A stretch of 64,000 nucleotides of DNA. Origin: an uncultured Alphaproteobacteria bacterium. GTDB lineage: Bacteria > Pseudomonadota > Alphaproteobacteria > Rhizobiales > Aestuariivirgaceae. The first letter of the stretch is position 1. Each line of letters opens with the position of its first letter. The notes beneath the pieces were generated by a model. That model searched no databases. It saw nothing but the letters and a program-made list of their open reading frames with translations, and was not told the DNA's origin. Positions 23,914-33,841 of the stretch are shown one piece after another. The stretch is taken from positions 1 through 64,000 of the forward strand of contig CALMUW010000042.1 in the NCBI GenBank assembly GCA_937872985.1, written 5' to 3'. The position numbers were made by a program, and so were the translations under genes.

Positions 23914-24088
23914 TGTCGCAAGCGGGGCGCACTATAGCCAGCAAAGCACCTGTGGCAAGCCCCCCGGCCAGGTATTTATTGGCACCAACGGGGCCAGGCG
24001 CGGCCCCTCCCTCGCAAAGGCGTGACGGAACCGAAGCTGACCATAACGCTTGAAACTGCTATGGCATGGTGACACGAAAGGAATAGGC

Positions 24089-24715
24089 ATGATTGGCGAG
24101 ATCAAGGCGCTGTGGGCGCGGAAAATGGGACCTCTGCCGGGCCGCGCCGAACCCATTCCCACTGCCGCATTCCACGTCGTCAATGGCCATCCCCTGAAGG
24201 GGCCTTATCCTGAGGGCATGGAGCAGATCATCTTCGCCATGGGCTGTTACTGGGGGGCGGAGCGCCGCCTGTGGCAGGTTCCCGGCGTCTGGGTGACGGC
24301 GGTGGGCAATTGCGGCGGCGAAACCCCCAATCCCACCTATGAGGAAGTCTGCACCGGCCGCACCGGACATGCTGAGAGCGTGCTGGTGGTCTTCGATCCC
24401 AGGGTGACCAGCCTCGATGCCCTGCTCAAAACCTTCTGGGAGGGTCATGACCCCACCCAGGGCGACCGTCAGGGCAACGATGTCGGCAGCCAATACCGCT
24501 CCGCCATCTACTGGACCGACCCCGCGCAGGAAGCGGCCATTCTGGCCTCGCGTGCGTCCTATCAGGCCAAGCTGAAGGCGGCGGGCCTTGGCGCCATCAC
24601 CACCGAGATCGGACCCGCCGGCCCCTTCTACTTCGCCGAGACCTACCACCAGCAATATCTGGCGAAAAACCCCAATGGCTATTGCGGTCTGGGCGGCACC
24701 GGTGTCACCTGCTGA
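24089..24715 (+). CDS. msrA: Peptide methionine sulfoxide reductase MsrA
   Basis: Reduces methionine-S-sulfoxide in oxidised proteins. The 208-residue product has the catalytic Cys53 in [11 protein letters not shown] (a Tyr variant of the common GCFWG), followed by [20 protein letters not shown], the [23 protein letters not shown] block, [12 protein letters not shown] and a C-terminal [12 protein letters not shown] whose cysteines may resolve the disulphide. The ATG at 24089 was chosen for its AAAGGAA site; an upstream frame to 24050 adds no homologous sequence. It precedes a MarR regulator gene by 18 bases, which suggests a redox-linked pair. Confidence 0.96.
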   Translation: MIGEIKALWARKMGPLPGRAEPIPTAAFHVVNGHPLKGPYPEGMEQIIFAMGCYWGAERRLWQVPGVWVTAVGNCGGETPNPTYEEVCTGRTGHAESVLVVFDPRVTSLDALLKTFWEGHDPTQGDRQGNDVGSQYRSAIYWTDPAQEAAILASRASYQAKLKAAGLGAITTEIGPAGPFYFAETYHQQYLAKNPNGYCGLGGTGVTC

Positions 24716-24733
24716 GCAGGATTGGATGGGGTG

Positions 24734-25330
24734 ATGGCCAGGGACAGCGACGAGGAGAGCGAACGCGACCTCTCCACCGATGAAAGCCTGACGCAATTGG
24801 AGCGGCTGGCGCGACTCATGCGCGGGGCCGCCCATGTCGAAGGCTTGAACCCGGCGCAATGGGAGGCGCTGCGCTATCTCGCCCGCGCCAACCGCTTCTC
24901 CAATGCGCCCGGTTCGCTCACCAGATATCTCGGCGCCACCAAGGGCACCATCTCGCAGACCGTCATCGCGCTGGCGCGCAAGGGCCTCATCACCAAGACG
25001 GCGCGCGTGGGCGAGGCGCGCTCGGTGGCGCTCGCCCTCACGCCGGAAGGAACCGCCGTGCTGGCGCGCGATCCCCTTGCCGCCGTGGGCAAGGACATCG
25101 AAGGGCTGGGGCCAAAGACCAGACGGCGCTTCAATCGCGCCGTGACCGAACTTCTGGCCGCCGGGGTAAAGCGCGGCCAGGAGACACTCTTCGGCACCTG
25201 TCTGGGCTGCCGCCATTTCCGCGCGCGGGGGGCGGAGGACAAGCCCGGCGGCCCCCATGCCTGCCTGTTGTTCCAGGCCGCCCTCGGCAAGCCGGAAACC
25301 TCGCGCCTCTGCGCCCACCATCTGCCGTAA
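24734..25330 (+). CDS. MarR-family regulator with a C-terminal cysteine cluster
   Basis: A 198-residue winged-helix regulator. LNPAQWEALRYLARANRFSNAPGSLTRYLGATKGTISQTVIALARKGLI, read in parts, is the MarR DNA-binding core (about 36-85), followed by the wing ARVGEARSVALALTPEG. After residue 140 the protein has CLGCRHF, then HACLLF and RLCAHH: four cysteines and several histidines, beyond the usual MarR length. They look like a metal or iron-sulphur site, or a redox switch. Position next to msrA supports oxidant sensing, which is inference. The start is the ATG preceded by GGGGTG. Confidence 0.85.
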   Translation: MARDSDEESERDLSTDESLTQLERLARLMRGAAHVEGLNPAQWEALRYLARANRFSNAPGSLTRYLGATKGTISQTVIALARKGLITKTARVGEARSVALALTPEGTAVLARDPLAAVGKDIEGLGPKTRRRFNRAVTELLAAGVKRGQETLFGTCLGCRHFRARGAEDKPGGPHACLLFQAALGKPETSRLCAHHLP

Positions 25331-25333
25331 TGA

Positions 25334-25359
25334 AAACCCCGGCGTGCGGGCCGGGGTTT
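25334..25359. terminator. Bidirectional terminator between MarR gene and pckA
   Basis: AAACCCCGGC (25334-25343) pairs with GCCGGGGTTT (25350-25359) over a six-base loop, four bases past the MarR stop. T-rich sequence follows on the + strand, and AAA precedes on it. It probably serves both the rightward MarR gene and the leftward pckA gene. Confidence 0.8.
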
Positions 25360-25394
25360 CAGTCTTTTCGAAAGGTGCGGAAGGGCGGGGGGGG

Positions 25395-26987
<1,593 letters not shown>

Positions 26988-27284
26988 GGCAGCTCCTTGA
27001 AGGCTCGGCGCGAGGCAAAGATGTCGTCTTTCCCATAGGGTGTAGCGCCCACCAGCCGCAAGAGGAATGATGCTAAATGATAAAATGTCGTCACACATTT
27101 GCGGTAACGAAAATCAGCGAATGATGTAAAGCAATCAAACTCTGGCTTGGCGCGAAGTGGTCATCATTGCACCAATTTTTTCCGCCAGGAGACCTGTCGG
27201 CGAAACCTTCACCAATGCGCAAGGCCCCTGCCCTTAGGACGGGGGCAGCGGACCGGGGTACCGCCAGGGGGACGGACACTTTTC

Positions 27285-29372
27285 ATGGCGAAACGAGCAC
27301 CATCATCCGGCCGGGAGCGTAGCGAGCCCCAGCTCTTTGCCGATGCCGGCCAGCGTCGTTCCGCACCGCGCAAGGGACCGGCGCCGCGCGGCCGCCGCTC
27401 GCTTCTGGGCCGCCTCGTTTCTCTCTCCGTCACGCTTGCCCTTTTCGGGGTTCTCGCCTTTGCCCTGGCCTTCGGCTGGACCTGGCATTCGCTGAACGGC
27501 AAGGGCCTGCTTCATATTCCCGAGCGCGAACCCGGCATCATGATGCTGGCCGCCGATGGCTCGGTGCTGGCCGAGCAGGGTGCCTTCCTCGGTGATGCCG
27601 TCAAGGTCAGTGAACTGCCGGACTATGTGCCCAATGCCGTCATCGCCATCGAGGACCGCCGCTTCCGCCAGCATTTCGGCGTGGACCCCATCGGCCTCGC
27701 CCGCGCCATGGGCCGCAACATCCTTTCCGGCCGCCTGGTGCAGGGCGGCTCCACCCTCACCCAGCAATTGGCCAAGAACCTCTTCCTCTCGCCGGAGCGC
27801 ACCTTCCGCCGCAAGTTTCAGGAGATGGTGCTGGCCATCTGGCTGGAGATGCGATTCAGCAAGGACGAGATTCTCCAGCTCTATCTCAACCGCGTCTATT
27901 TCGCCGGCAACACCTATGGCATCGAGCGCGCCGCGCAGCTCTTCTACGGCAAGCACGCCAATGAGCTGAACATCGGCGAGGCGGCAACACTGGCGGGCAT
28001 GCTCAAGGCCCCCCCCACCTATAATCCCATGACCCACCCGGCGGAATCCGCCGCCCGCGCCAGGCTCGTGCTCCAGGCCATGACCGATCAGGGCTACATC
28101 AGCGGCGACGAGGAGGAAACCGCCATCACCCAGCCTGCGGCGGTGGCGGCCTCGGACTATGTGCCGGCCAAGCAATATGCCGTGGACTGGGTCATGGCGC
28201 AGTTGCCGCTGCTGGTGAAGGGCTATGACCAGTCCATCGTCATCGAAACCACCATTGACCCAGCCCTTCAGGCCAATGCCGAGCAGGCCTTGCGCAAGCG
28301 CCTGGCCGGTGATGGCAAGAAGCTCCATGTCGGTGAAGGGGCCGTGGTCATCATGGATGGCGAAGGCAGGGTGAAGGCCATGGTCGGTGGCCGCTCCTAC
28401 AAGAAGAGCCAATATAACCGCGCCACCCAGGCCCGCCGCCAGCCGGGGTCCGCCTTCAAGCCCTTCGTCTATCTCGCCGCCTTCGAACAGGGCTATGAGC
28501 CCGACATGGTGGCAACCGACGCCCCCATCACCATCGGCAACTGGTCGCCCGACAACTACAAGCACAAGTATCTGGGCGAGGTGACGCTGGAACAGGCCTA
28601 TGCCCAGTCGCTCAACACCATCGCCGCCAAGCTCGGCCAGGATGTGGGCATCGCCGCCGTCATCAAGGCGGCGCGCAAGCTCGGCATCACCTCGCCGCTC
28701 TCCGAAGACGCCTCCCTCGCCCTGGGCACCTCGGAAGTGTCGCCCCTGGAAATGGCCACTGCCATCACCCCCTTCGCCAATGGCGGCCATGCCGTGCAGG
28801 CCTTTGTGGTCACCCGCATCACCACCCGCGACGGCAAGCTGCTCTATGAACGCCAGGGTTCCGGCCTCGGCCAGGTCGTCGATCCCCTGACCCTGGGCGA
28901 GATGAACCGCCTGATGCGCGCCGTGGTGAACGAGGGCACGGGCCGCAAGGCCGCCATTGCGGGCTTTGACATCGGCGGCAAGACCGGCACCAGTCAGGAC
29001 AGCCGCGACGCCTGGTTCGTGGGCTACTCGACCTATCTCACCGGCGTGGTCTGGCTGGGCAATGATGACAACAGCCCGACCAAGAGCGTCACCGGCGGCA
29101 GCCTGCCGGCTCTGCTGTGGCACGACATCATGGCTCCGGCCCACCTTGGCCTTGCGCCCCGGCGCCTGCCCGGCGAAGTGGTGGTGGCCGCAGGCCCGCA
29201 ACGCGCCGGTGATCACCCGGTCTATGGCGGCGCGATGGACTCCGAGAATCCTGTGCCGCCGCGTCGCCGGGGAGGCGGGTTCTTCGGCGACATCTTCGGC
29301 GGCGGCGAGGAGCCCGTGGATCCCGTGCCGCCGCAACGGCCTGCCGCGCCCGCCTCCAACGGTCTTTATTGA
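27285..29372 (+). CDS. Class A penicillin-binding protein (PBP1a-like)
   Basis: A bifunctional peptidoglycan synthase of 695 residues. A basic cytoplasmic tail (1-40) precedes one membrane helix (about 43-68, LVSLSVTLALFGVLAFALAFGW). The glycosyltransferase-51 domain holds EDRRFRQHFGVDPIGLARA and GGSTLTQQLAKNLFL. The transpeptidase domain carries SAFK (serine nucleophile in RQPGSAFKPF), SLN and KTGT. The C-terminal 50 residues are a Gly/Pro-rich extension with RRRGGGFFGDIFGGG. The ATG at 27285 is preceded by GGGGACGGAC, a weak ribosome site; the upstream frame extension is low in homology. The assignment to the PBP1a/MrcA group is by layout. Confidence 0.93.
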   Translation: MAKRAPSSGRERSEPQLFADAGQRRSAPRKGPAPRGRRSLLGRLVSLSVTLALFGVLAFALAFGWTWHSLNGKGLLHIPEREPGIMMLAADGSVLAEQGAFLGDAVKVSELPDYVPNAVIAIEDRRFRQHFGVDPIGLARAMGRNILSGRLVQGGSTLTQQLAKNLFLSPERTFRRKFQEMVLAIWLEMRFSKDEILQLYLNRVYFAGNTYGIERAAQLFYGKHANELNIGEAATLAGMLKAPPTYNPMTHPAESAARARLVLQAMTDQGYISGDEEETAITQPAAVAASDYVPAKQYAVDWVMAQLPLLVKGYDQSIVIETTIDPALQANAEQALRKRLAGDGKKLHVGEGAVVIMDGEGRVKAMVGGRSYKKSQYNRATQARRQPGSAFKPFVYLAAFEQGYEPDMVATDAPITIGNWSPDNYKHKYLGEVTLEQAYAQSLNTIAAKLGQDVGIAAVIKAARKLGITSPLSEDASLALGTSEVSPLEMATAITPFANGGHAVQAFVVTRITTRDGKLLYERQGSGLGQVVDPLTLGEMNRLMRAVVNEGTGRKAAIAGFDIGGKTGTSQDSRDAWFVGYSTYLTGVVWLGNDDNSPTKSVTGGSLPALLWHDIMAPAHLGLAPRRLPGEVVVAAGPQRAGDHPVYGGAMDSENPVPPRRRGGGFFGDIFGGGEEPVDPVPPQRPAAPASNGLY

Positions 29373-29382
29373 TCAGAATTGA

Positions 29383-30381
29383 TCAGACCTTCCTGACCTT
29401 CTCCCACTTGCCGCTCTTGGCGGCCCGCGCAATGGCGTCCAGTGCCGCCATGTTGGCGATGGCATTGTCCACGCCATAGGCCAGCTTCTCGGCCTTGCGC
29501 ACCGCGCGCGAGAAGGCCTCGCCCTGCAACTGGTATTGGTCACTCGCCGGAAATGTGCGCCATTCCCCCTCATAGAGTTTCGGCCCCTGCACGAAAATGC
29601 GCGTGGGGCGGTCGATGGGCGCGTTGAAGGGGATCTCCACGTCGATGCGGCCCTTGCTGCCGATGATGTTGAGGCGCTGGCTCTGGGCCAGTTGGGTGGA
29701 AATGGCGAAGGACAGTTGCCGCCCCCGGCCGAAGTCGGCCAGCGCGCTCAGCACCCGGTCGGTCTTGAAGGCGGGATCGCGCTCCAGCACGGATGCCACG
29801 CGCAGCGGTTCCGCGCCGAAGATGAAGCGGGCCGCCGTCATGGGATAGCAGCCGATGTCGAGCAACCCGCCGCCGCCGATGGCGGCCATGTTGCGCACGT
29901 TCTTCGGGTCGCGGTTGAAATAGCTGAAATAGGCCTGCACCAGCTTCACCTCGCCGATGGCGCGCGCCTTGACGAGGCGCTTCACCTCCAGCCATTGCGG
30001 GGCATGGCGGATCATGAAGGCCTCCTGGATGAGGCGGCCCTTCGGCGCCTGGCGCAGGGCCCGGGCTTCCGCCGCCGTCATGGCCATGGGCTTTTCGCAC
30101 AGCACATGCTTGCCTGCCCGGGCTGCGGCCAGCGTCAGCGCCACATGCAGATGGTTGGGCAGGGGATTATAGATGACCTCGATCTCCGGGTCGGCCAGCA
30201 GCGCCTCATAGGAGCCATAGGCCTTGGCGATACCCAGCGCCGCCGCTACCCGCTTTGCCTTGGCGAGCGAGCGCGAGGCGATGGCCGCCACCTCGATGCC
30301 GGGACTTTTTTGCAGCGCCGGAATGACCAGATCCGTGCCGATTTTGGCGGTAGAGAGAATGCCCCATTTCACCCGTGTCAT
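29383..30381 (-). CDS. Gfo/Idh/MocA-family NAD(P)-dependent oxidoreductase
   Basis: A 332-residue sugar or cyclitol dehydrogenase-like protein. The Rossmann domain opens VKWGILSTAKIGTDLVIPAL (glycine-poor nucleotide loop), followed by VIYNPLPNHLHVALTLAAARAGKHVLCEKPMA (CEKP is the family hallmark, about 85-100). The C-terminal domain holds GGGGLLDIGCYPM, with the conserved DxGxH/Y-like substrate residues. The ATG at 30381 has an AGGGAAAGGTC site. It converges head-on with the penicillin-binding protein gene (11 bases apart) and diverges from choX. The substrate cannot be predicted from sequence. Confidence 0.93.
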   Translation of the reverse strand: MTRVKWGILSTAKIGTDLVIPALQKSPGIEVAAIASRSLAKAKRVAAALGIAKAYGSYEALLADPEIEVIYNPLPNHLHVALTLAAARAGKHVLCEKPMAMTAAEARALRQAPKGRLIQEAFMIRHAPQWLEVKRLVKARAIGEVKLVQAYFSYFNRDPKNVRNMAAIGGGGLLDIGCYPMTAARFIFGAEPLRVASVLERDPAFKTDRVLSALADFGRGRQLSFAISTQLAQSQRLNIIGSKGRIDVEIPFNAPIDRPTRIFVQGPKLYEGEWRTFPASDQYQLQGEAFSRAVRKAEKLAYGVDNAIANMAALDAIARAAKSGKWEKVRKV

Positions 30382-30433
30382 GATTACGACCTTTCCCTGA
30401 AACAACGCGGCATAAAGCACGACAATATGCCCC

Positions 30434-30463
30434 TTGACGGTTCCGCGCAAAAGCAGGTTAGCT
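30434..30463 (+). promoter_or_regulatory. Possible sigma-70 promoter of the choline operon
   Basis: TTGACG (30434-30439) matches an alphaproteobacterial -35 element, with a weak TTAGCT-like -10 17-18 bases downstream (30457-30463), about 85 bases before the choX ATG. No BetI or other operator was identified in the 166-base gap. Confidence 0.35.
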
Positions 30464-30547
30464 TGCGCTCAATCCGTGGCCAGCCGGAAACAAGGCGTTG
30501 CGGCCGCGTGGTCGTGGAAAACGCGTAGACAACAGGGAGAAGGCTCG

Positions 30548-31483
30548 ATGAAGAAATTTGTGATGTCTCTGGCGCTCGGCGCCTCGGTTCTGGGCTTTGC
30601 CAGCACGGCCCAGGCGGGTGATGCCGCCTCGTGCCAGGCGGTGCGCTTTTCCGATGTGACCTGGACCGACATTCAGGTGACGACCGGCGTTGCCACCGTG
30701 CTGCTGGAAGCCCTGGGCTACAAGCCCGAGGTCAAGACGCTCTCCGTTCCCGTCACCTATGCCTCGCTCAAGAACAAGGACATCGACGTCTTCCTCGGCT
30801 ACTGGAAGCCCTCCATGAATACCGACATCAAGCCCTATCTCGATGACAAGTCGGTGGAGGAACTAGCGACCAACCTCGACGGTGCGGGCTATGGCATCGT
30901 GGTGCCGCAGTATGTCGCTGACGGGGGCATCAAGTCCATCGCCGACCTCGCCGCCAACAAGGACAAGTTCGACGGCAAGTTCTACGGCATCGAGGCGGGC
31001 AACGACGGCAACCGCATCATCCAGACCATCATCGACGACGCCAAGAACAACCTGAAGGGCTGGACCGTGGTGGAAAGCTCGGAAGCGGGCATGCTGACCG
31101 AGGCCGAAAAGGCCATGAAGAAGAATGAGCCCATTCTCTTCCTCGGCTGGGCGCCGCACCCGGTCATGGGCGCCATGAAGCTGCATTACCTCGACGGCGT
31201 GGTCGATTACGGCTTCGGCCCGGCCACGGTCGCCACCGTGGTGCGTCAGGGCTACACCGGGGAATGCCCCAATGCCGGCAAGTTCATCGGCAACCTCAAG
31301 TTCGATCTCGCCATGGAAGGCGCCATGATGGATCCGATCCTGAGCAAGGGTGCCGATCCCAAGATCGTCGCCACCGACTGGCTCAAGGCCAACCCGGACC
31401 GCGTGAAGCCCTGGCTGGAGGGTGTCACCACCTTTGACGGCGGCGATGCTGCTGCCGCCGTGGCCAAGGTTCTGGCCAAGTAA
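30548..31483 (+). CDS. choX: Choline ABC transporter substrate-binding protein
   Basis: Periplasmic receptor of 311 residues with a clean Sec signal peptide (MKKFVMSLALGASVLGFASTAQA, cleavage after AQA) and the OpuAC fold. VRFSDVTWTDIQVTTGVATVLLEALGY and DVFLGYWKPSMN hold the tryptophans and aspartate that form the aromatic choline box; ILFLGWAPHPVMG supplies another. This layout matches ChoX from Rhizobium. It heads choXWV and is separated from choW by a strong hairpin. It probably delivers choline as a carbon source and for osmoprotectant synthesis. Confidence 0.95.
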   Translation: MKKFVMSLALGASVLGFASTAQAGDAASCQAVRFSDVTWTDIQVTTGVATVLLEALGYKPEVKTLSVPVTYASLKNKDIDVFLGYWKPSMNTDIKPYLDDKSVEELATNLDGAGYGIVVPQYVADGGIKSIADLAANKDKFDGKFYGIEAGNDGNRIIQTIIDDAKNNLKGWTVVESSEAGMLTEAEKAMKKNEPILFLGWAPHPVMGAMKLHYLDGVVDYGFGPATVATVVRQGYTGECPNAGKFIGNLKFDLAMEGAMMDPILSKGADPKIVATDWLKANPDRVKPWLEGVTTFDGGDAAAAVAKVLAK

Positions 31484-31491
31484 GACGGTTG

Positions 31492-31520
31492 AAGGCCCGG
31501 GGCTGAACCCCGGGCCTTTT
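31492..31520 (+). terminator. Intra-operon hairpin between choX and choW
   Basis: AAGGCCCGGGG (31492-31502) and CCCCGGGCCTT (31508-31518) form a perfect 11-bp stem with a five-base loop, followed by four Ts. It lies nine bases past choX and 66 before choW. It is probably a partial terminator or a 3' mRNA stabiliser that leaves more choX than choWV message. Confidence 0.8.
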
Positions 31521-31585
31521 CGTTTGGCGGGCTGGCCCGCCATCCGGCAAGCCCCGCGTCAGACGGGTATCCGGGGAGGGAAAAC

Positions 31586-32440
31586 ATGGATCCGCTTTCG
31601 CAGGCCATCACCCAGTGGAAAATTCCGGTGGGCGCCATGGGCAAGGCCGCCATCGACTGGGTGGTGGAATATTTCCAGTGGTTCTTCGACGGTCTTTCCA
31701 CCGTGCTGGAATGGCTGGTGGTGGGCCTGACCGATCTCCTGCTGTTCTTTCCACCGGTGGCGCTGGCTCTGGCGCTGGCGGGCTTCGCCTGGTGGTATCA
31801 GCGCTCATGGAAGCTGGCGCTTGGCGTGCTTGCAGGCCTTCTTTTCATCCTGAACCAGAACCTCTGGGAACAGACGGTGCAGACCCTGGTGCTGGTGCTG
31901 GCCGCCACCATTCTTTCCATGGCCATCGGCGTGCCGCTTGGCATCTGGGCGGCGCACAAGCCCAAGGTCTGGCAGATCACCCAGCCGACGCTCGACCTGA
32001 TGCAGACGCTGCCCACCTTCGTCTATCTCATCCCCATTCTCATTCTCTTCGGCCTCGGGGCTGCCCCCGCCCTCATCGTCACCATCATCTTCGCCATGCC
32101 GGCCCCCGTGCGCATGACCTATCTCGGCCTCACCACCATCCCCAAGCCCATGCTGGAGGCGGGCGAAAGCTTCGGTGCCACCAAGCGCCAGTTGTTGTGG
32201 AAGGTGGAACTGCCCGCCGCCCTCCCGTCCATCATGGCGGGCCTGACCCAATGCATCATGCTGTCGCTCTCCATGGTGGTCTTCGCCACCCTCATCGGCG
32301 CGCCCTCGCTGGGTAATCCCGTCAACAAGGCCCTGGCCAACCGCAACATTCCCCTCGGCATCGAGGCAGGCCTTGCCATTGTCATCCTCGCCATCATCCT
32401 CGACCGGGTGCTGGCCGCGCAGCGGAGCCGCAAAGCATGA
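31586..32440 (+). CDS. choW: Choline ABC transporter permease
   Basis: A 284-residue OpuAB/ProW-type permease with about seven hydrophobic segments and the EAA loop AGESFGATKRQLLWKVELPAALPSI near residues 190-215, which docks the ATPase. The start is the ATG after GGAGGGAAAAC. Its end overlaps choV by four bases (ATGA). With choX and choV it forms the cytoplasmic-membrane choline import complex. Confidence 0.94.
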   Translation: MDPLSQAITQWKIPVGAMGKAAIDWVVEYFQWFFDGLSTVLEWLVVGLTDLLLFFPPVALALALAGFAWWYQRSWKLALGVLAGLLFILNQNLWEQTVQTLVLVLAATILSMAIGVPLGIWAAHKPKVWQITQPTLDLMQTLPTFVYLIPILILFGLGAAPALIVTIIFAMPAPVRMTYLGLTTIPKPMLEAGESFGATKRQLLWKVELPAALPSIMAGLTQCIMLSLSMVVFATLIGAPSLGNPVNKALANRNIPLGIEAGLAIVILAIILDRVLAAQRSRKA

Positions 32441-33627
32441 CCGCCGTTGTTGATTTCCGCGCCGTGGATATCGTTTTTGGCGACGCCACCGGCGACGCCC
32501 TCGCCATGCTCGACGCCGGGGCCTCGCGCGGCGAGATTCTCGAGCGCACCGGTTCGGTCCTGGGCGCGGCCAATTGTTCGCTCACCATCAACGAAGGCGA
32601 GATCAGCGTGCTCATGGGCCTGTCCGGCTCCGGCAAGTCCACCCTGCTGCGCGCCGTCAACGGCTTGAACAAGGTGACCCGCGGCGAGGTGCTGGTGCGC
32701 GACGGCGAGCGCATGGTGAACGTGGTCAATTGCTCCGCCGCCGATCTCCGCCATGTGCGCCAGCACGCGGTCGCCATGGTCTTCCAGCAATTTGCCCTGC
32801 TGCCCTGGCGCACGGTGGCCGAGAATGTCGGCTTCGGGCTGGAACTGGCAGGCGTGCCCGAGACCGAGCGCAAGGCCCGCGTCATGAAGCAGCTTGAACT
32901 GGTTGGCCTGGCGCAATGGAAGGACAAATATGCCCATGAACTGTCGGGCGGCATGCAGCAGCGCGTGGGGCTGGCCCGCGCCTTCGCCACCGAGGCGCCC
33001 ATCCTGCTCATGGATGAACCCTTCTCGGCGCTCGATCCCCTCATCCGCACCAAGTTGCAGGATGAATTGCTCCAGCTTCAGAAGACCCTGAAGAAGACCA
33101 TCATCTTCGTGTCGCATGATCTGGAGGAGGCGCTGAAACTGGGCAGCCACATCTCCATCATGGAGGGCGGGCGCATTGTCCAGACCGGCCGGCCCGAGGA
33201 CATCGTGCTCCGCCCCGCCAACGACTACGTGCGCGACTTCATCTCCAACGTGAATCCGCTCTCCGTGCTCACCGCCTGGAACGTCATGCGGCTGAAGCAC
33301 GAGTTGGAACCGGCGGGCCGTGGCTGGACCTGGCTGGACCGCAAGAAGACCACGCGCTTCCGGCTGGATGGCGGCGGCAAGGTCGCCGCCGTGGAGCGCG
33401 ACGGCCAGAAGGCCAAGTGGGTGCCCTGCGCCGAGGCGGAAAAACCCATCGGCCCCAAGGAGCGGCCAGTGTTCTGGGCCACGCCGGGCACGCCCTTGCG
33501 CACCGTCATGCTGGCCATGCACCAGTCGGAGACGGCACCCCTGGCCCTGTTCAACGAGGACGACACCTTCGCCGGGGCCATCAGTGTCGCCGATGTGGTG
33601 GCCGCGGTCCTGCGCCGCAAGAACTAG
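32437..33627 (+). CDS. choV: Choline ABC transporter ATP-binding protein
   Basis: A 396-residue ATPase. Residues 1-35 are an N-terminal extension characteristic of ChoV/ProV-type proteins. Walker A LSGSGKST lies near 64-71, the Q-loop VFQQFALLPW, the signature LSGGMQQRVGLARA near 170, and Walker B ILLMDEPFSALDP. The C-terminal 110 residues contain a divergent CBS region (TPLRTVMLAMHQSETAPLALFNEDDTFAGAISVADVV) that in OpuA-like ATPases senses ionic strength. The stop codon lies at the edge of a palindromic repeat cluster shared with the convergent deoB gene. Confidence 0.94.
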   Translation: MTAVVDFRAVDIVFGDATGDALAMLDAGASRGEILERTGSVLGAANCSLTINEGEISVLMGLSGSGKSTLLRAVNGLNKVTRGEVLVRDGERMVNVVNCSAADLRHVRQHAVAMVFQQFALLPWRTVAENVGFGLELAGVPETERKARVMKQLELVGLAQWKDKYAHELSGGMQQRVGLARAFATEAPILLMDEPFSALDPLIRTKLQDELLQLQKTLKKTIIFVSHDLEEALKLGSHISIMEGGRIVQTGRPEDIVLRPANDYVRDFISNVNPLSVLTAWNVMRLKHELEPAGRGWTWLDRKKTTRFRLDGGGKVAAVERDGQKAKWVPCAEAEKPIGPKERPVFWATPGTPLRTVMLAMHQSETAPLALFNEDDTFAGAISVADVVAAVLRRKN

Positions 33628-33841
33628 AGCAACCGGCGGTCAGTTGGAATCAACTGCCGCCGACAAGTTGCTCGAAAATCAATATGTTGGCGCAACTTTT
33701 CTCGCTCAAATCGTTCCGATTTGATCGTCCGTTGCGCTAGAGCGGAATGGGCTTTGATTGCATCTAAAGCATCCGCTCTAACTTCTTGTTGGCGAGCAAC
33801 TTGTCTGACTTTTGACGGTTCCGTCAAAAGTCAGGTTGCTC
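33624..33841. repeat. Mosaic of four palindromic repeats between choV and deoB
   Basis: The 213-base gap consists of palindromes. Module 1: GAGCAAC ... GTTGCTC (33627-33672) with an inner CAGTTG/CAACTG stem. Module 2: GCGCAAC ... GTTGCGC (33690-33737) around AAATCG-TTC-CGATTT. Module 3: TAGAGCGGA ... TCCGCTCTA (33738-33780). Module 4: GAGCAAC ... GTTGCTC (33794-33841) around GACTTTTGACGG and its complement. Modules 1 and 2 recur at 62728-62842. The cluster lies between convergent genes and reaches into both stop codons. Confidence 0.88.

Noticed and set aside
24059-25321. 420-codon leftward frame opposite msrA and the MarR gene
   Set aside because: It runs through two real rightward genes and their intergenic DNA and shows no domain.
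27303-29336. 677-codon leftward open frame opposite the penicillin-binding protein gene
   Set aside because: It mirrors the wobble pattern of the real gene, is rich in His, Gly, Ala and Asp without domains, and has no ribosome site. It is a GC-rich antisense shadow.
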